From NCBI GenBank assembly GCA_938003965.1, contig CALKXI010000013.1, positions 1 to 47,722 on the forward strand: DNA of 47,722 nt, in the 5' to 3' direction. Positions 17,235 to 26,188 of the stretch are shown in pieces. The stretch's first letter is position 1; each line of letters opens with the position of its first letter. The notes under the pieces were generated by a model. That model searched no databases. It saw only the letters and a list, made by a program, of their open reading frames with translations, and was not told the DNA's origin. The DNA comes from an uncultured Chlorobiales bacterium (GTDB lineage Bacteria > Bacteroidota > Chlorobiia > Chlorobiales > Thermochlorobacteraceae). A program made the position numbers and the translations under genes.

Positions 17235-19814
17235 ATGTCGCAACCAAAGATACAAAGTTCAAAATCATCAACGTCAAAGTCTTCGAAGCCCAGAAAGACA
17301 CTCGCGCCCGAACCATCGCTCATTCCCGAAAAATATCAAGACCTCGCCGCAGTGTTGTTTCTTTTGGTTCTGACCTTGATTGTTTTCTCGCCGATTGTGT
17401 TTCAAGGCAAATCGTTTGTTGTGCCCGATAACACGGCTTCATTAGCCACTCAAACTTTCGTCCGTGATGCCAAAGCCGAAGGCATTCAACCGCAGTGGAT
17501 TCCATTTGTGTTCAGTGGCATGCCGTCGCTCGGCAGTCTTTTCGTTCAAGCAGAACGGTGGTATGATGTTACTCACACGGTAGTTTGGAAAGGTATCGTA
17601 AAAGTTTTCACAGCAATAACCGCGACCCCAGAGAGCGTATCTGTCGTCTTGTTTTACTTCGTGTTTGGTGCGGGAATCTATTGGCTCTTGCGCACAAAGC
17701 AATGTTCACCGTTTCAATCGCTTGTTGGTGCAATCGGCGCAATGCTCGCAACGCTCTCGGTGGTGTGGATTACGGTCGGACATAACACGAAAATTACTGC
17801 CGCCTCGCTTTACCCTTATTTACTCGTCTTTGCAGAACGATTGCGTCAATCGGAAAATTGGAAATCCATGTTGCTCAATACGGCACTGCTCTCGTGTGTG
17901 CTCTCGCTCCTTTTTGGCTCAACGCACGTGCAAATGATTTACTACGGCGGACTTTTCGCAGGAATTTACTTGCTCGTCGAGCTCATTTACGCTTTGGTCA
18001 AAAAAGAGCCAATCGTGGCTTGGCTTCGCAGTGCAGGCGGCATGGCAGTAGCGGCACTGCTGGCAGTGATGATGTTCGCCGATACTTATCTCGCCGTCGC
18101 CGAATACTCGCCCTATTCGATTCGTGGCGCGGCAAGCGTAACCAGCATCTATCCCGAATTGGCAACTGAACAAACCTCGACGCAAAGCAAAGCCGATTCA
18201 AAAGGCGGATTGAGTTATGACTACGCAACAAGTTGGTCGTTTGGCGTCGAGGAAGTCTTGACCTTTTTCGCGCCGTCTTATTTCGGATACGGCAATGCGA
18301 GTTATTGGGGACCGCAACCTTTTACGATGTGTCCGCAATTTTTCGGCGTTGTGATTCTCATCTTTGCCATCATTGGATTGGTGCGATACTGGCGTGACCG
18401 ATTTGTGCAAGCCATGTTTGCGGTCGGCACATTTGCGCTTGTGGTCTCGTTTGGGAAGTATTTCCCGCTGGTTTATGATTTTCTCTTTTACTTTGCGCCG
18501 TTCTTCAACAAGTTCCGTGCGCCATCGATGATTTTGATTTTAACTGCGCTTTCTGCGTGCATTCTTGCAGGCTACGGCGTCAAGGCACTTTACGAGATGC
18601 GCGAAACGGCAAGCGACGAACTAAAATCGCTCTTTCAAAAAATCAGTTATGCAAGCGTGGCGGTCGCGCTTGTCGGTATTTTGGGCTTTTCGGGGTGCAA
18701 GCAAGATTACATTCAACAAATTGCCAAGAGCGATAGAGGTAAGCAACTTGTGGCGCAGTATCAAAATCCGTCGGTGATTCAAGCCTACGAATCGCAGTTC
18801 AAGATTTTCGATATGGCAAAAACCGACATGATGCTCTCGCTCTTAATTATGGGCACAACGATGATGCTGGCATATTTCTTCATCAATCGCACGCTCTCAA
18901 AAACTGTGTTTCAAGGTGCGTTGCTCTTGGTCGTGATGGTCGACTATTGGCGCGCCGATGCCGACCTGCTCAAAGGCGCACAGCCCCTGCAAGCCGAAAA
19001 GAAAGTCTTCGAGAAGCCCGATTACGTCGCCTTTCTCGAGCAAGACAAAACGAAATTTAGAATCCTACCACTCTTGCGCGAGAACGATGCCAATTGGTAT
19101 GCCTACTTCCGCTTGGAATCGGTCGGCGGTTATCAAGGTGCGAAAATGCGCATCTATCAAGATTTGATTGAACTCTTTGGCAACGGCAATACAGAAACGC
19201 CAACCTTTTTCACCAACGCGGTCTTGATGGATTTGCTCAATCTCAAATACATCATCGTGGATAAGCCAACAACGCTCGAAGGCTTCAAGACGGTGTTTGA
19301 AGGCAGTCGAGTTGTGATGGCACGCGAAAACCCAACGCCACGCGCATGGCTTGTAAAATCTGTTGAGAAAGCCACCGTGCCCGAAATTTTGAAACACATT
19401 GAGCGGCAAGATTTCAATCCGCGCGAAAAAGCCTTCGTAGAAGTTGATGCTCCAACTGTTGACGCACCCGATAGCCTCTCGAGCGTGGAAGTGAAAAGTG
19501 CAGGCATTCATCACCTCGAATTGATCGTGAAGACGAGCGCAAACAGTTTTCTGTTTGTAAGCGAAATTTTTTACGACAAAGGCTGGAAGTGCTTGATTGA
19601 CGGCAGAGAGACAACGGTCTACAAGACCAATTACGCCTTTCGCGGCGTGCTTGTGCCGAAGGGAACACACGATGTGAAGTTTGTGTATGAATCAAGCGCG
19701 TTTAATACAGGCAAGGTGTTGGCGATTTTTGCGAATATGCTTGTTCTTATTGCTTTGATTTTGTCGGGCGTGGTGATGTGGCAGAGTCGGTCAGAAGCAG
19801 GTAATCCATCGTAA
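17235..19814 (+). CDS. YfhO-family integral membrane protein
   Basis: The 859-residue protein begins with a Ser/Lys-rich cytoplasmic stretch (about 1-30) and then has roughly a dozen hydrophobic segments, starting at LAAVLFLLVLTLIVFSPIVF. A large soluble part (about 585-820) precedes a final helix (VLAIFANMLVLIALILSGVV). Family-typical patterns are FVVPDNTASLA, QWIPFVFSGMPSLGS, YFGYGNASYWG, and FVSEIFYDKGWKCLIDG near the end. YfhO proteins resemble GT-C glycosyltransferases, and in some bacteria they take part in glycosylating lipoteichoic acid or other lipids; in Bacteroidota-type genomes the substrate is unknown. Neighbouring glycan-type genes fit a surface role. The ATG at 17235 has no visible Shine-Dalgarno site. 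Confidence 0.88.
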   Translation: MSQPKIQSSKSSTSKSSKPRKTLAPEPSLIPEKYQDLAAVLFLLVLTLIVFSPIVFQGKSFVVPDNTASLATQTFVRDAKAEGIQPQWIPFVFSGMPSLGSLFVQAERWYDVTHTVVWKGIVKVFTAITATPESVSVVLFYFVFGAGIYWLLRTKQCSPFQSLVGAIGAMLATLSVVWITVGHNTKITAASLYPYLLVFAERLRQSENWKSMLLNTALLSCVLSLLFGSTHVQMIYYGGLFAGIYLLVELIYALVKKEPIVAWLRSAGGMAVAALLAVMMFADTYLAVAEYSPYSIRGAASVTSIYPELATEQTSTQSKADSKGGLSYDYATSWSFGVEEVLTFFAPSYFGYGNASYWGPQPFTMCPQFFGVVILIFAIIGLVRYWRDRFVQAMFAVGTFALVVSFGKYFPLVYDFLFYFAPFFNKFRAPSMILILTALSACILAGYGVKALYEMRETASDELKSLFQKISYASVAVALVGILGFSGCKQDYIQQIAKSDRGKQLVAQYQNPSVIQAYESQFKIFDMAKTDMMLSLLIMGTTMMLAYFFINRTLSKTVFQGALLLVVMVDYWRADADLLKGAQPLQAEKKVFEKPDYVAFLEQDKTKFRILPLLRENDANWYAYFRLESVGGYQGAKMRIYQDLIELFGNGNTETPTFFTNAVLMDLLNLKYIIVDKPTTLEGFKTVFEGSRVVMARENPTPRAWLVKSVEKATVPEILKHIERQDFNPREKAFVEVDAPTVDAPDSLSSVEVKSAGIHHLELIVKTSANSFLFVSEIFYDKGWKCLIDGRETTVYKTNYAFRGVLVPKGTHDVKFVYESSAFNTGKVLAIFANMLVLIALILSGVVMWQSRSEAGNPS

Positions 19815-19947
19815 ATGCAGGTTGAGATTAGCGATGTTACCGTTATTTCCTGCAAGTTTGATTTGTTTTCCCTCAATTAGCGAGTTCGCGCATCTGAGAA
19901 TCAAAATGAGTTTGGCGACGGAATTTGCTTGCAGGTGCGAAGCATTA

Positions 19948-20898
19948 TCAACGCTTTTTCAATTGGTCTCGAACTGACTGCAAGCGATGGAGCAGTTCCG
20001 AAGTTGGCGGTGGGGTTTTCTTCGGTGGCTCAATTAGGGAGGCGGTGAATTTCAAATTCGCACTGGGCTGTGCGCGGTAAATCCTGCTTTTCGTAGCTGC
20101 ATCTAAAAGGGCGCGCTCCAAATCGGCTTGTGTAGCGGATTTCGGCAAGTAACGAAAGACATTGAGTTCATTGACGGCTTGGGTAATCAAACTCACATCG
20201 ACGGTGTCGGTTAGCACAATAATCACTAATTGTGGATGTTCAGTAACAACCGATTTCAAAAAATCCAGTCCCTCGTAATCATCTAACCGTAGTTCGCTCA
20301 CAACAATGGCGGGCAGTATCTCGGTAATCATCTTCAAAGCGTCGGCGGCGGTGAGCGTTGTGCGAATGGTAAACTGTTTAGAAAGCCGAAGTTGAAGTCG
20401 TGCAATATCGTCTGGCGTAAATCCGACGAACAACACATCGTATTTGGGAAGGGAAAGGTCTGGTTTAAGGTCATCTTTGGATGCGGTGTTGGCAGGTGTA
20501 ACTGGTTTGAGCGATGCAAGCCGGTCATAGATTTGGACGCCAAGTCGGACGACATTCAAGAGTGCGTCGTTGCGGCAGGGCTTGTTGAGGTATCGAAAAA
20601 TTTCGCCTGCGTTCACAGAGTTCATCACGCTTTCCAAGTCGGCGTAGCCTGTCAGCAAAATGCGAATCGTGTTCGGACTGACTTGCTTAGCACGTTTGAG
20701 CAATTGATGCCCACGCATTTGAGGCATGCGCTCGTCGCTAATCAATACCTTAATCGGATTCTTAGATAAAATCTCCAATGCCTTTTGTCCGTCTTCTGCT
20801 GTATGAACAACATAGTCGACTTCCAATAAATCGCGCATTGATGAGAGAATAAGCGGCTCATCATCGACAAGGAGAATATGGGATGCGTTCTTCATCAT
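19948..20898 (-). CDS. Response regulator with one intact and one degenerate receiver domain
   Basis: The 316-residue protein has a normal receiver at about 6-125, with acidic pair D12/D13, phospho-acceptor D55 (SDERMP), T83 (LLTGYAD) and K106 (YLNKPC); GYADLESVMNSVNAGEIFRYL is of the RpfG-like class. A linker leads to a second receiver-like domain (about 152-270) in which the acidic pair is replaced by GF (159-160) and the acceptor by E202 (VVSELRLDDYEG), while T230 and K253 remain. The second domain cannot be phosphorylated in the usual way. There is no DNA-binding or enzymatic output domain, and the tail is short and basic. The start is ATGATG at 20898/20895. It diverges from typA; no histidine kinase is adjacent. 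Confidence 0.85.
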   Translation of the reverse strand: MMKNASHILLVDDEPLILSSMRDLLEVDYVVHTAEDGQKALEILSKNPIKVLISDERMPQMRGHQLLKRAKQVSPNTIRILLTGYADLESVMNSVNAGEIFRYLNKPCRNDALLNVVRLGVQIYDRLASLKPVTPANTASKDDLKPDLSLPKYDVLFVGFTPDDIARLQLRLSKQFTIRTTLTAADALKMITEILPAIVVSELRLDDYEGLDFLKSVVTEHPQLVIIVLTDTVDVSLITQAVNELNVFRYLPKSATQADLERALLDAATKSRIYRAQPSANLKFTASLIEPPKKTPPPTSELLHRLQSVRDQLKKR

Positions 20899-20934
20899 GT
20901 TGCGTTGTGATAGACCGTTGAAGGATTGAACTTG

Positions 20935-20942
20935 CGAAGTTA
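20935..20942 (-). promoter_or_regulatory. Promoter-like octamer TAACTTCG upstream of the response regulator
   Basis: On the - strand this reads TAACTTCG, identical to the element before purA and at the same distance (36 bases) from the start codon. It is a one-base variant of the Bacteroidota TAnnTTTG element. It lies in the 215-base divergent gap shared with typA. Confidence 0.4.
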
Positions 20943-21038
20943 TCGGTTTCTTGCAAATTAAACATCGTGTAAAGAAAACTTAAAACGACCTGAACGAATC
21001 GCAAATCGGTGCCGTTTAGACTTCTCGTGATAAAGGCG

Positions 21039-21046
21039 TATATTTG
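21039..21046 (+). promoter_or_regulatory. Promoter-like octamer TATATTTG upstream of typA
   Basis: TATATTTG exactly matches the TAnnTTTG element of Bacteroidota housekeeping promoters. A TTTAG at 21015-21019 is a weak counterpart of the minus-33 element, with 19 bases between the two. The octamer ends 67 bases before the typA ATG, implying a longer leader than at the other sites. Confidence 0.5.
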
Positions 21047-21113
21047 CGCCCAATTTTCAAAATCCGTAGTCCATTTCGCTGTATATCGCAACCTATTTTT
21101 AATCACAAATTAT

Positions 21114-22973
21114 ATGACCGTTCGTCGCCGCGAAGACATTCGCAACATTGCTATTATCGCTCATGTTGACCATGGAAAGACCACGCTCGTTGATGCGATT
21201 CTCAAACAAACTGGCACGTTCCGAGAAAATCAAAAAGTCGAGGAGCGAATTATGGACTCCGACCCGCAAGAAAGAGAACGCGGCATTACCATTTTCGCCA
21301 AGAACGCGGGCTACAACTACAAAAATCACAAGGTGAATATCGTCGATACGCCAGGACACGCCGATTTCGGTGGCGAAGTCGAGCGCATTTTGAAAATGGT
21401 CGACGGCGCACTCTTACTCGTCGACGCGCTCGAAGGACCGATGCCACAAACGAAATTCGTGCTTCGCCGCGCACTTGAAGCGGGTTTGAAAGTGATTGTC
21501 GTAATCAATAAAGTCGACCGCCCGAACGCACGTCCGATGCAAGTGATTGACGAAGTTTTAGACCTTTTCATTCACTTAGGCGCAAACGATGAGCAAATTG
21601 ACTTCCCCTACATTTTCGCCTCAGGCAAAGAAGGTTACGCCAAAAGAACACTCGAGGAAGAAGGCAAAGATATTACGCCTTTGCTCGACATGATTTTGGA
21701 AAAGATTCCAGCCCCTGAAGCCGACACCGAAGCACCCTTCCAAATGCTTGTTAATTCGCTGGATTACAACGACTACTTGGGAAAAATCGTTGTTGGTAGA
21801 ATCATGAAAGGCAAGGTCAAGCCGAACGACCCAGTGGTGGTTGTTGAGAAAACGGCACAGGGCATGTCGGTCAAAAAAGCGAAAGTTGCAAAGCTGTTTC
21901 TCTTTGAAAAACTCGGCAAGGTGGAAGCAGCCGAATCTACCGCAGGCGATATTGTCGCACTCTCTGGCATTGAAGAAGCCCGCATTGGCTCAACCCTGTG
22001 CCATCCCGATTTTCCTGTCGCGCTCGAGCCGCTTGTCATTACTGAGCCGACCGTCTCAATGTTTTTTTCCGTCAATAATTCGCCCTTTGCAGGCAAAGAA
22101 GGCAAGTTTGTTACAAGCCGTAACCTTCGCGATAGGCTCTACAAAGAAGTGATAACCAATGTGGCGATGAAAGTCGAAGACACCGACAGTGCCGATACGT
22201 TCAAGGTTTCAGGTCGTGGCGAATTGCATCTTTCCGTGCTGATTGAAACCATGCGCCGTGAAGGCTTCGAGCTCCAAGTCTCACGCCCCGAAGTGATTTT
22301 GAAGCGCGATGAAAATGGCAAACTGCTTGAACCCTACGAATCCGTTACGATTGATGTGCCACAAGAGTTCGTCGGCGTTGTGATTGAAAAAATAGGCAAG
22401 CGCAAAGGCGATATGAAAAACATCATTTCGCTCGAAGGCGGCATGACGCGCTTGGAGTTTGAAATTCCGACACGTGGACTGCTTGGCTTCCAATCTGAAT
22501 TTGTGATGGACACCAAAGGCGAAGGCATTCTGACGCACATCTTCAAATCCTACGAGCCTTACAAGGGCGAAATCAATTCGCGCCAACATGGAGCACTCAT
22601 TTCGGCTGAAACCGGTGAAGCCGTTGCCTACGCATTGGCACAGCTCGACGACAGAGGCGTGTTCTTTATTGAACCAGGAACGCCAGTCTATGAAGGCATG
22701 GTCGTCGGCGAATCGACGCGCGATTTCGACATGACGGTCAATGTTTGCAGAACAAAGAAACTTACCAACATGCGCGCCTCAGGCAATGATGAAGCACTGA
22801 AAATTACGCCCCCTCGCAAATTGACGCTCGAACAATCGCTTGAATTCATCAACGATGACGAACTTGTGGAAGTAACTCCGAAATCCATTCGAATTCGCAA
22901 AAAGATTTTGGACGAAACCACGCGCAACCGTGAAGCCAAACGCAAGAAATCAACTGCTGAAATCGAAGCCTAA
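21114..22973 (+). CDS. typA: Ribosome-associated GTPase TypA/BipA
   Basis: TypA is a translational GTPase that binds the 70S ribosome and supports growth under stress. The frame is open back to 21009, but the ATG at 21114 is chosen since the family begins with RREDIRNIAIIAHVDHGKTTL. The resulting 619 residues show the GTP motifs AHVDHGKT (16-23), [22 protein letters not shown] and NKVDRPNA, then EF-G-like domains and the TypA-specific C-terminal part with GRGELHLSVLIETMRREGFE, EGGMTRLEFEIPTRGLLGF and NVCRTKKLTNMRASG. A strong hairpin terminator follows the stop. It diverges from the response regulator. Confidence 0.97.
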   Translation: MTVRRREDIRNIAIIAHVDHGKTTLVDAILKQTGTFRENQKVEERIMDSDPQERERGITIFAKNAGYNYKNHKVNIVDTPGHADFGGEVERILKMVDGALLLVDALEGPMPQTKFVLRRALEAGLKVIVVINKVDRPNARPMQVIDEVLDLFIHLGANDEQIDFPYIFASGKEGYAKRTLEEEGKDITPLLDMILEKIPAPEADTEAPFQMLVNSLDYNDYLGKIVVGRIMKGKVKPNDPVVVVEKTAQGMSVKKAKVAKLFLFEKLGKVEAAESTAGDIVALSGIEEARIGSTLCHPDFPVALEPLVITEPTVSMFFSVNNSPFAGKEGKFVTSRNLRDRLYKEVITNVAMKVEDTDSADTFKVSGRGELHLSVLIETMRREGFELQVSRPEVILKRDENGKLLEPYESVTIDVPQEFVGVVIEKIGKRKGDMKNIISLEGGMTRLEFEIPTRGLLGFQSEFVMDTKGEGILTHIFKSYEPYKGEINSRQHGALISAETGEAVAYALAQLDDRGVFFIEPGTPVYEGMVVGESTRDFDMTVNVCRTKKLTNMRASGNDEALKITPPRKLTLEQSLEFINDDELVEVTPKSIRIRKKILDETTRNREAKRKKSTAEIEA

Positions 22974-22990
22974 ATAAAACGCACACATAA

Positions 22991-23014
22991 AAGCCCTCGT
23001 TCAGAGGGCTTTTT
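22991..23014 (+). terminator. Intrinsic terminator of typA
   Basis: AAGCCCTC (22991-22998) pairs perfectly with GAGGGCTT (23004-23011) across a five-base loop, and a run of T follows on the + strand. It lies 17 bases after the typA stop. The A-run on the left could let it also stop - strand transcripts from the opposing barrel gene. Confidence 0.9.
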
Positions 23015-23052
23015 GATTCGAGAATGTTGATGGCGTCTTGAAATCTTCTGAA

Positions 23053-24303
23053 CTACTCAATTTTTCGCTTTTGAAACCACAATTCGCCCGCATTCAACGC
23101 AAAGCGGACACGAAAGATATTTTCTTGAATGAGGTTTTGCGCGGTTGTGCCACGCATAGCATACTCGAGATTAATATCGAAGCGTGAAAGCCCGCCCGAA
23201 ATCGGAATGCCAATGCCTGCCGTGAACCCAATTTCGTCAACCGCTCTGTTTGCAAGGCGGAGCGGCGTTTGGTGATAATAAGCGCCTGCACGATATGCTA
23301 AACGTTGAAAAAAGGTTGCCAGTCGCTCACGGCTCGGTTGCTTTTCGCCACCAACACCAATTCGGAGCGAGTTTCTCGCATAAGCAACATCTTCGCCGAA
23401 GTATTCAAACGCTGACCAATTTTGCACCACCACATCAAGTCCAAGCAAATAGACGTCGTTCAAATACGAAATGCCCAATGCGAGCGTCGACGGCAATCTG
23501 ACCGTGCTGGTTGGACTTTGAAGCGTATCTTCAATGCCGTTGCCTCTTAAAAAATCGCGCCGCTCGCCGCTCAATGTTGCGCCTGTCGTGAATGATGCGC
23601 CAAGCGTCAGCACATCGGTCAGTGAAAAGAAGCGTGGCTTTGTGTAAGAGCCGCCAAAAGTAAGCGTTGTGCCTGATGCGCGTTCTTCGATGCTACTCAT
23701 CAGTTGCGGAGTGAGCGCCCCCCCAAAAAAGGTCTCTCGTGTGCGCGCCACCGTTCCGAACATAAGGTTCATTGAAACGCCCATGCGAACTGTTCCTCTG
23801 AACCGATTATTGTATGGCGTGAAAGCAAGCGCAAACGGCACAGTGCTTAACCCGCCGATGCCACGATAGCGATACTCGAGACTGGTTGTATCCGTTTCAG
23901 GAAGCTCGAGCCGCCCGACTTGTCGCTGATTGTAGTCCAAACGCGAGTAAGGATAAACGCCTGTGGCAAACACGGTTTTCCAAATCGGAACGGCGAAGCC
24001 TGCACCACTGAAGCCTGTGAAGGCTTGATACGTTGAGCCGAGATTGCCCGTCGCCGAAACCCCTGTGTAAGATAAATCACCGCTAATGCGCGTGGTGTTT
24101 ATCGCTGAAAGCATCGCAGGATTTACGCGATTGATGTAAAGCGAACTCGGAACCGCAACGCCCACATAGCCCATGCCGCTCGCTTGAGACGAAGGAAAAT
24201 AGACCAAGTCGCCAAAACCAAATACCGAATAAAGCGAACCTTGCGCGCGAAGCGATAACGAACAACAAAACAAGGTGACAAAGACGAGAAGCCCTTTTTT
24301 CAC
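23053..24303 (-). CDS. Outer-membrane beta-barrel protein, FadL/Bacteroidota transport-like
   Basis: The frame is open to 24408 inside lepB, but a GTG at 24303 gives a classical signal peptide (MKKGLLVFVTLFCCSLSLRAQ) and 416 residues. The mature protein begins SLYSVFGFGDL, with GMGYVGVAVP and the YINRVNPAML box. This SPYSxFGxGDL-type opening with an INxxNPA box is typical of a family of Bacteroidota outer-membrane proteins related to FadL-like barrels. Aromatic beta strands run to the end. No substrate can be named. It lies 37 bases after the second signal peptidase gene and is probably part of that operon. Confidence 0.66.
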   Translation of the reverse strand: MKKGLLVFVTLFCCSLSLRAQGSLYSVFGFGDLVYFPSSQASGMGYVGVAVPSSLYINRVNPAMLSAINTTRISGDLSYTGVSATGNLGSTYQAFTGFSGAGFAVPIWKTVFATGVYPYSRLDYNQRQVGRLELPETDTTSLEYRYRGIGGLSTVPFALAFTPYNNRFRGTVRMGVSMNLMFGTVARTRETFFGGALTPQLMSSIEERASGTTLTFGGSYTKPRFFSLTDVLTLGASFTTGATLSGERRDFLRGNGIEDTLQSPTSTVRLPSTLALGISYLNDVYLLGLDVVVQNWSAFEYFGEDVAYARNSLRIGVGGEKQPSRERLATFFQRLAYRAGAYYHQTPLRLANRAVDEIGFTAGIGIPISGGLSRFDINLEYAMRGTTAQNLIQENIFRVRFALNAGELWFQKRKIE

Positions 24304-24340
24304 AAGCAGATAGATAGATGATTTCAACAGCAAGATACAT

Positions 24341-25195
24341 TTAATGAACGATGCGACCGATTCTTTCCCAACGAACGGTACGCCATGTTTCAAAAGATAA
24401 ATGCACATCAGGATTCCACGACCAATAAATCAGCAATGCTGAACCAATGATGTACGATTCAGGCACAAAGCCCCAATAGCGCGAGTCATGCGAGTTATCA
24501 CGATTATCACCGAGCATAAAATAATAGTTCTGCTTGACTTGATAAGTATCCGTTGGCTTGCCATCTACATACACTTTCCCGCCCATGAGCGCAACAGTGT
24601 GGGATTCATACTCCAGCACGTGTTTGTAGAGATAAAATGATTGCTCATCGAGTTTGAGTATGTCGCCCTTTTTCGGAATGCGCACTTTGCCGTAGTTGTC
24701 GCGATTGAAGGTTGAAAAAAGCGGAAAGACACTGCGGTCAACTTGCCCGACCGGTTCAATGTTTATGCCTAATTTTGCCTCTTTCGGAAAGGCTTGCTCA
24801 ACATCATCGACAAAGACCACCTTATTTCGGATTTCAATCGTCTGACCTGGTGCGGCTGCGCATCGTTTAATGAAGGTTGTTTCTTCATCGCGTGGAAACT
24901 TAAAAACCACCACATCGCCCGGCTCAACAGGTTTGAGTGCAGGAAGACGCACATCGCTAAAGGGAAGAGGCGCGCCATAAAGAAACTTATTGACGAGCAG
25001 ACAGTCGCCTACCAGCAACGTGTTTTCCATTGAAGAAGAGGAAATGCGATAGGCTTCCACAACAAATGTGCGAAGCACAAACGCAATGATGATAGCAAAC
25101 AAAATGGCTTCGAGCCAATCGCGCCACCAGCGTGCGTCAGGCTCTACTTGTGTTGTATTGTTGTTCAAAGGCTCTTGTGCGTGCTCGTTGTTCAT
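24341..25195 (-). CDS. lepB: Signal peptidase I, second paralogue
   Basis: Signal peptidase I removes signal peptides from exported proteins at the outer face of the inner membrane. This 284-residue copy has one membrane helix (about 28-46, EAILFAIIIAFVLRTFVV), nucleophile S55 in SSSSMENTLL, the general-base lysine K110 (FIKRCAAAPGQT) and the box GDNRDNSHDSRYWGFV. It carries the insertion between boxes common in Bacteroidota/Chlorobiota enzymes. It is related to the gene just upstream over its whole length and begins five bases after that gene ends, so the pair arose by tandem duplication and is co-transcribed. The active-site residues are intact. Confidence 0.93.
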   Translation of the reverse strand: MNNEHAQEPLNNNTTQVEPDARWWRDWLEAILFAIIIAFVLRTFVVEAYRISSSSMENTLLVGDCLLVNKFLYGAPLPFSDVRLPALKPVEPGDVVVFKFPRDEETTFIKRCAAAPGQTIEIRNKVVFVDDVEQAFPKEAKLGINIEPVGQVDRSVFPLFSTFNRDNYGKVRIPKKGDILKLDEQSFYLYKHVLEYESHTVALMGGKVYVDGKPTDTYQVKQNYYFMLGDNRDNSHDSRYWGFVPESYIIGSALLIYWSWNPDVHLSFETWRTVRWERIGRIVH

Positions 25196-25200
25196 TCAAG

Positions 25201-26058
25201 TTACTTCAAACATGTTCCTAATCGGCTCCATCGAACCGATGCGATTTTCCCAAAAATGTTGAACAGTGGTAAGTCAGGATTCCACGACCAATAAATGAAC
25301 AGCGGCGAGCCGACAATGTTGGATTCAGGCACGTAGCCCCAAAAGCGTGAATCAAGCGAGTTATCACGATTGTCGCCCATCATAAAGTAGTAATTCTGTT
25401 TGACGATGTAGGTCGTAGTCGGTTTCCCATTCAGCAAGACTTGACCGTTGACCAAGCGCGCTTGATGCCCTTCGTATTCCAAAAGGTAGCGATAGTATTC
25501 GTAGTTCTGTGCGGTTAGCATAAGGGTGTCGCCTTTTTTGGGAATGCGAATCGGTCCGTAATTATCCTTGTTGTAGGGCGCGTATTTCGGGAAGATAGCA
25601 GGGTCGGGATAGTTCGGTGGAGCGGCTTCGCCGATGAATTGTCCTTGTTCAGGCAGAGGGGATTCGACGCCATCGATATACATCACGCGATTTTTGATTT
25701 CGAGCGTCTGACCTGCAACTGCGACACATCGCTTGACGTAGTTTTCGTCGGTGCGCGGCTGAATGAAGACAACAATATCGTTTTGCTTCACCTCGCGAAA
25801 GCCAGGCAGGCGGTAGCCAACGAGCGGCAGGCGCGGTCCGTAAGTCAGTTTACTCACGACGAGAAAATCGCCAGGCAAAATTGTGCGCTCCATTGAGCCT
25901 GTCGGCACATTGTAGTTTTGGAATAAAAACGTATTGATAAGAAAGGCGGCAACAACCGCAAAGACGGCTGCGTTCAGCCATTCGCGCAGTGCCGATGGCT
26001 TCTCACCGCCCGACGCCTTTTCGGAAGATTTCTTGGATTTTGATGATGGCGAGTTCAT
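25201..26058 (-). CDS. lepB: Signal peptidase I, first paralogue
   Basis: This 285-residue signal peptidase I has a Ser/Lys-rich cytoplasmic head, a membrane helix (about 30-47), nucleophile S55 (VPTGSMERTI), general base K109 (NYVKRCVAVAGQT) and GDNRDNSLDSRFWGYV. It has the usual serine-before-methionine context, whereas the downstream copy has a run of four serines, so the two could differ in substrate preference; this is a guess. It is the first gene of a likely three-gene operon (lepB, lepB, outer-membrane barrel), preceded by a promoter-like TATTTTCG 27 bases upstream. Confidence 0.95.
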   Translation of the reverse strand: MNSPSSKSKKSSEKASGGEKPSALREWLNAAVFAVVAAFLINTFLFQNYNVPTGSMERTILPGDFLVVSKLTYGPRLPLVGYRLPGFREVKQNDIVVFIQPRTDENYVKRCVAVAGQTLEIKNRVMYIDGVESPLPEQGQFIGEAAPPNYPDPAIFPKYAPYNKDNYGPIRIPKKGDTLMLTAQNYEYYRYLLEYEGHQARLVNGQVLLNGKPTTTYIVKQNYYFMMGDNRDNSLDSRFWGYVPESNIVGSPLFIYWSWNPDLPLFNIFGKIASVRWSRLGTCLK

Positions 26059-26085
26059 GTCAAAGTTGGTTTGTCGCGTTGCGCA

Positions 26086-26093
26086 CGAAAATA
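26086..26093 (-). promoter_or_regulatory. Promoter-like octamer TATTTTCG upstream of the lepB pair
   Basis: Read on the - strand the site is TATTTTCG, a TAnnTTYG match ending 27 bases before the first lepB ATG, the same distance as the element before prfA. No minus-33 TTG was found at the expected spacing. Confidence 0.38.
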
Positions 26094-26176
26094 GACAAAA
26101 TGAGCGTCATCACGGTCGGATTTAATTTGTCCGAATCTTGAAGTTTCAGGAGCAGTTTATCTTTGCAAACTTTTCT

Positions 26177-26188
26177 CACTTGCAAGTG
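26177..26188. repeat. Perfect 12-base palindrome upstream of lepB
   Basis: CACTTGCAAGTG is its own reverse complement. It lies 118 bases upstream of the lepB ATG and about 83 bases upstream of the promoter-like octamer. It could be an operator half-site pair, but no regulator is known and a second copy was not seen in the window. Confidence 0.3.
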
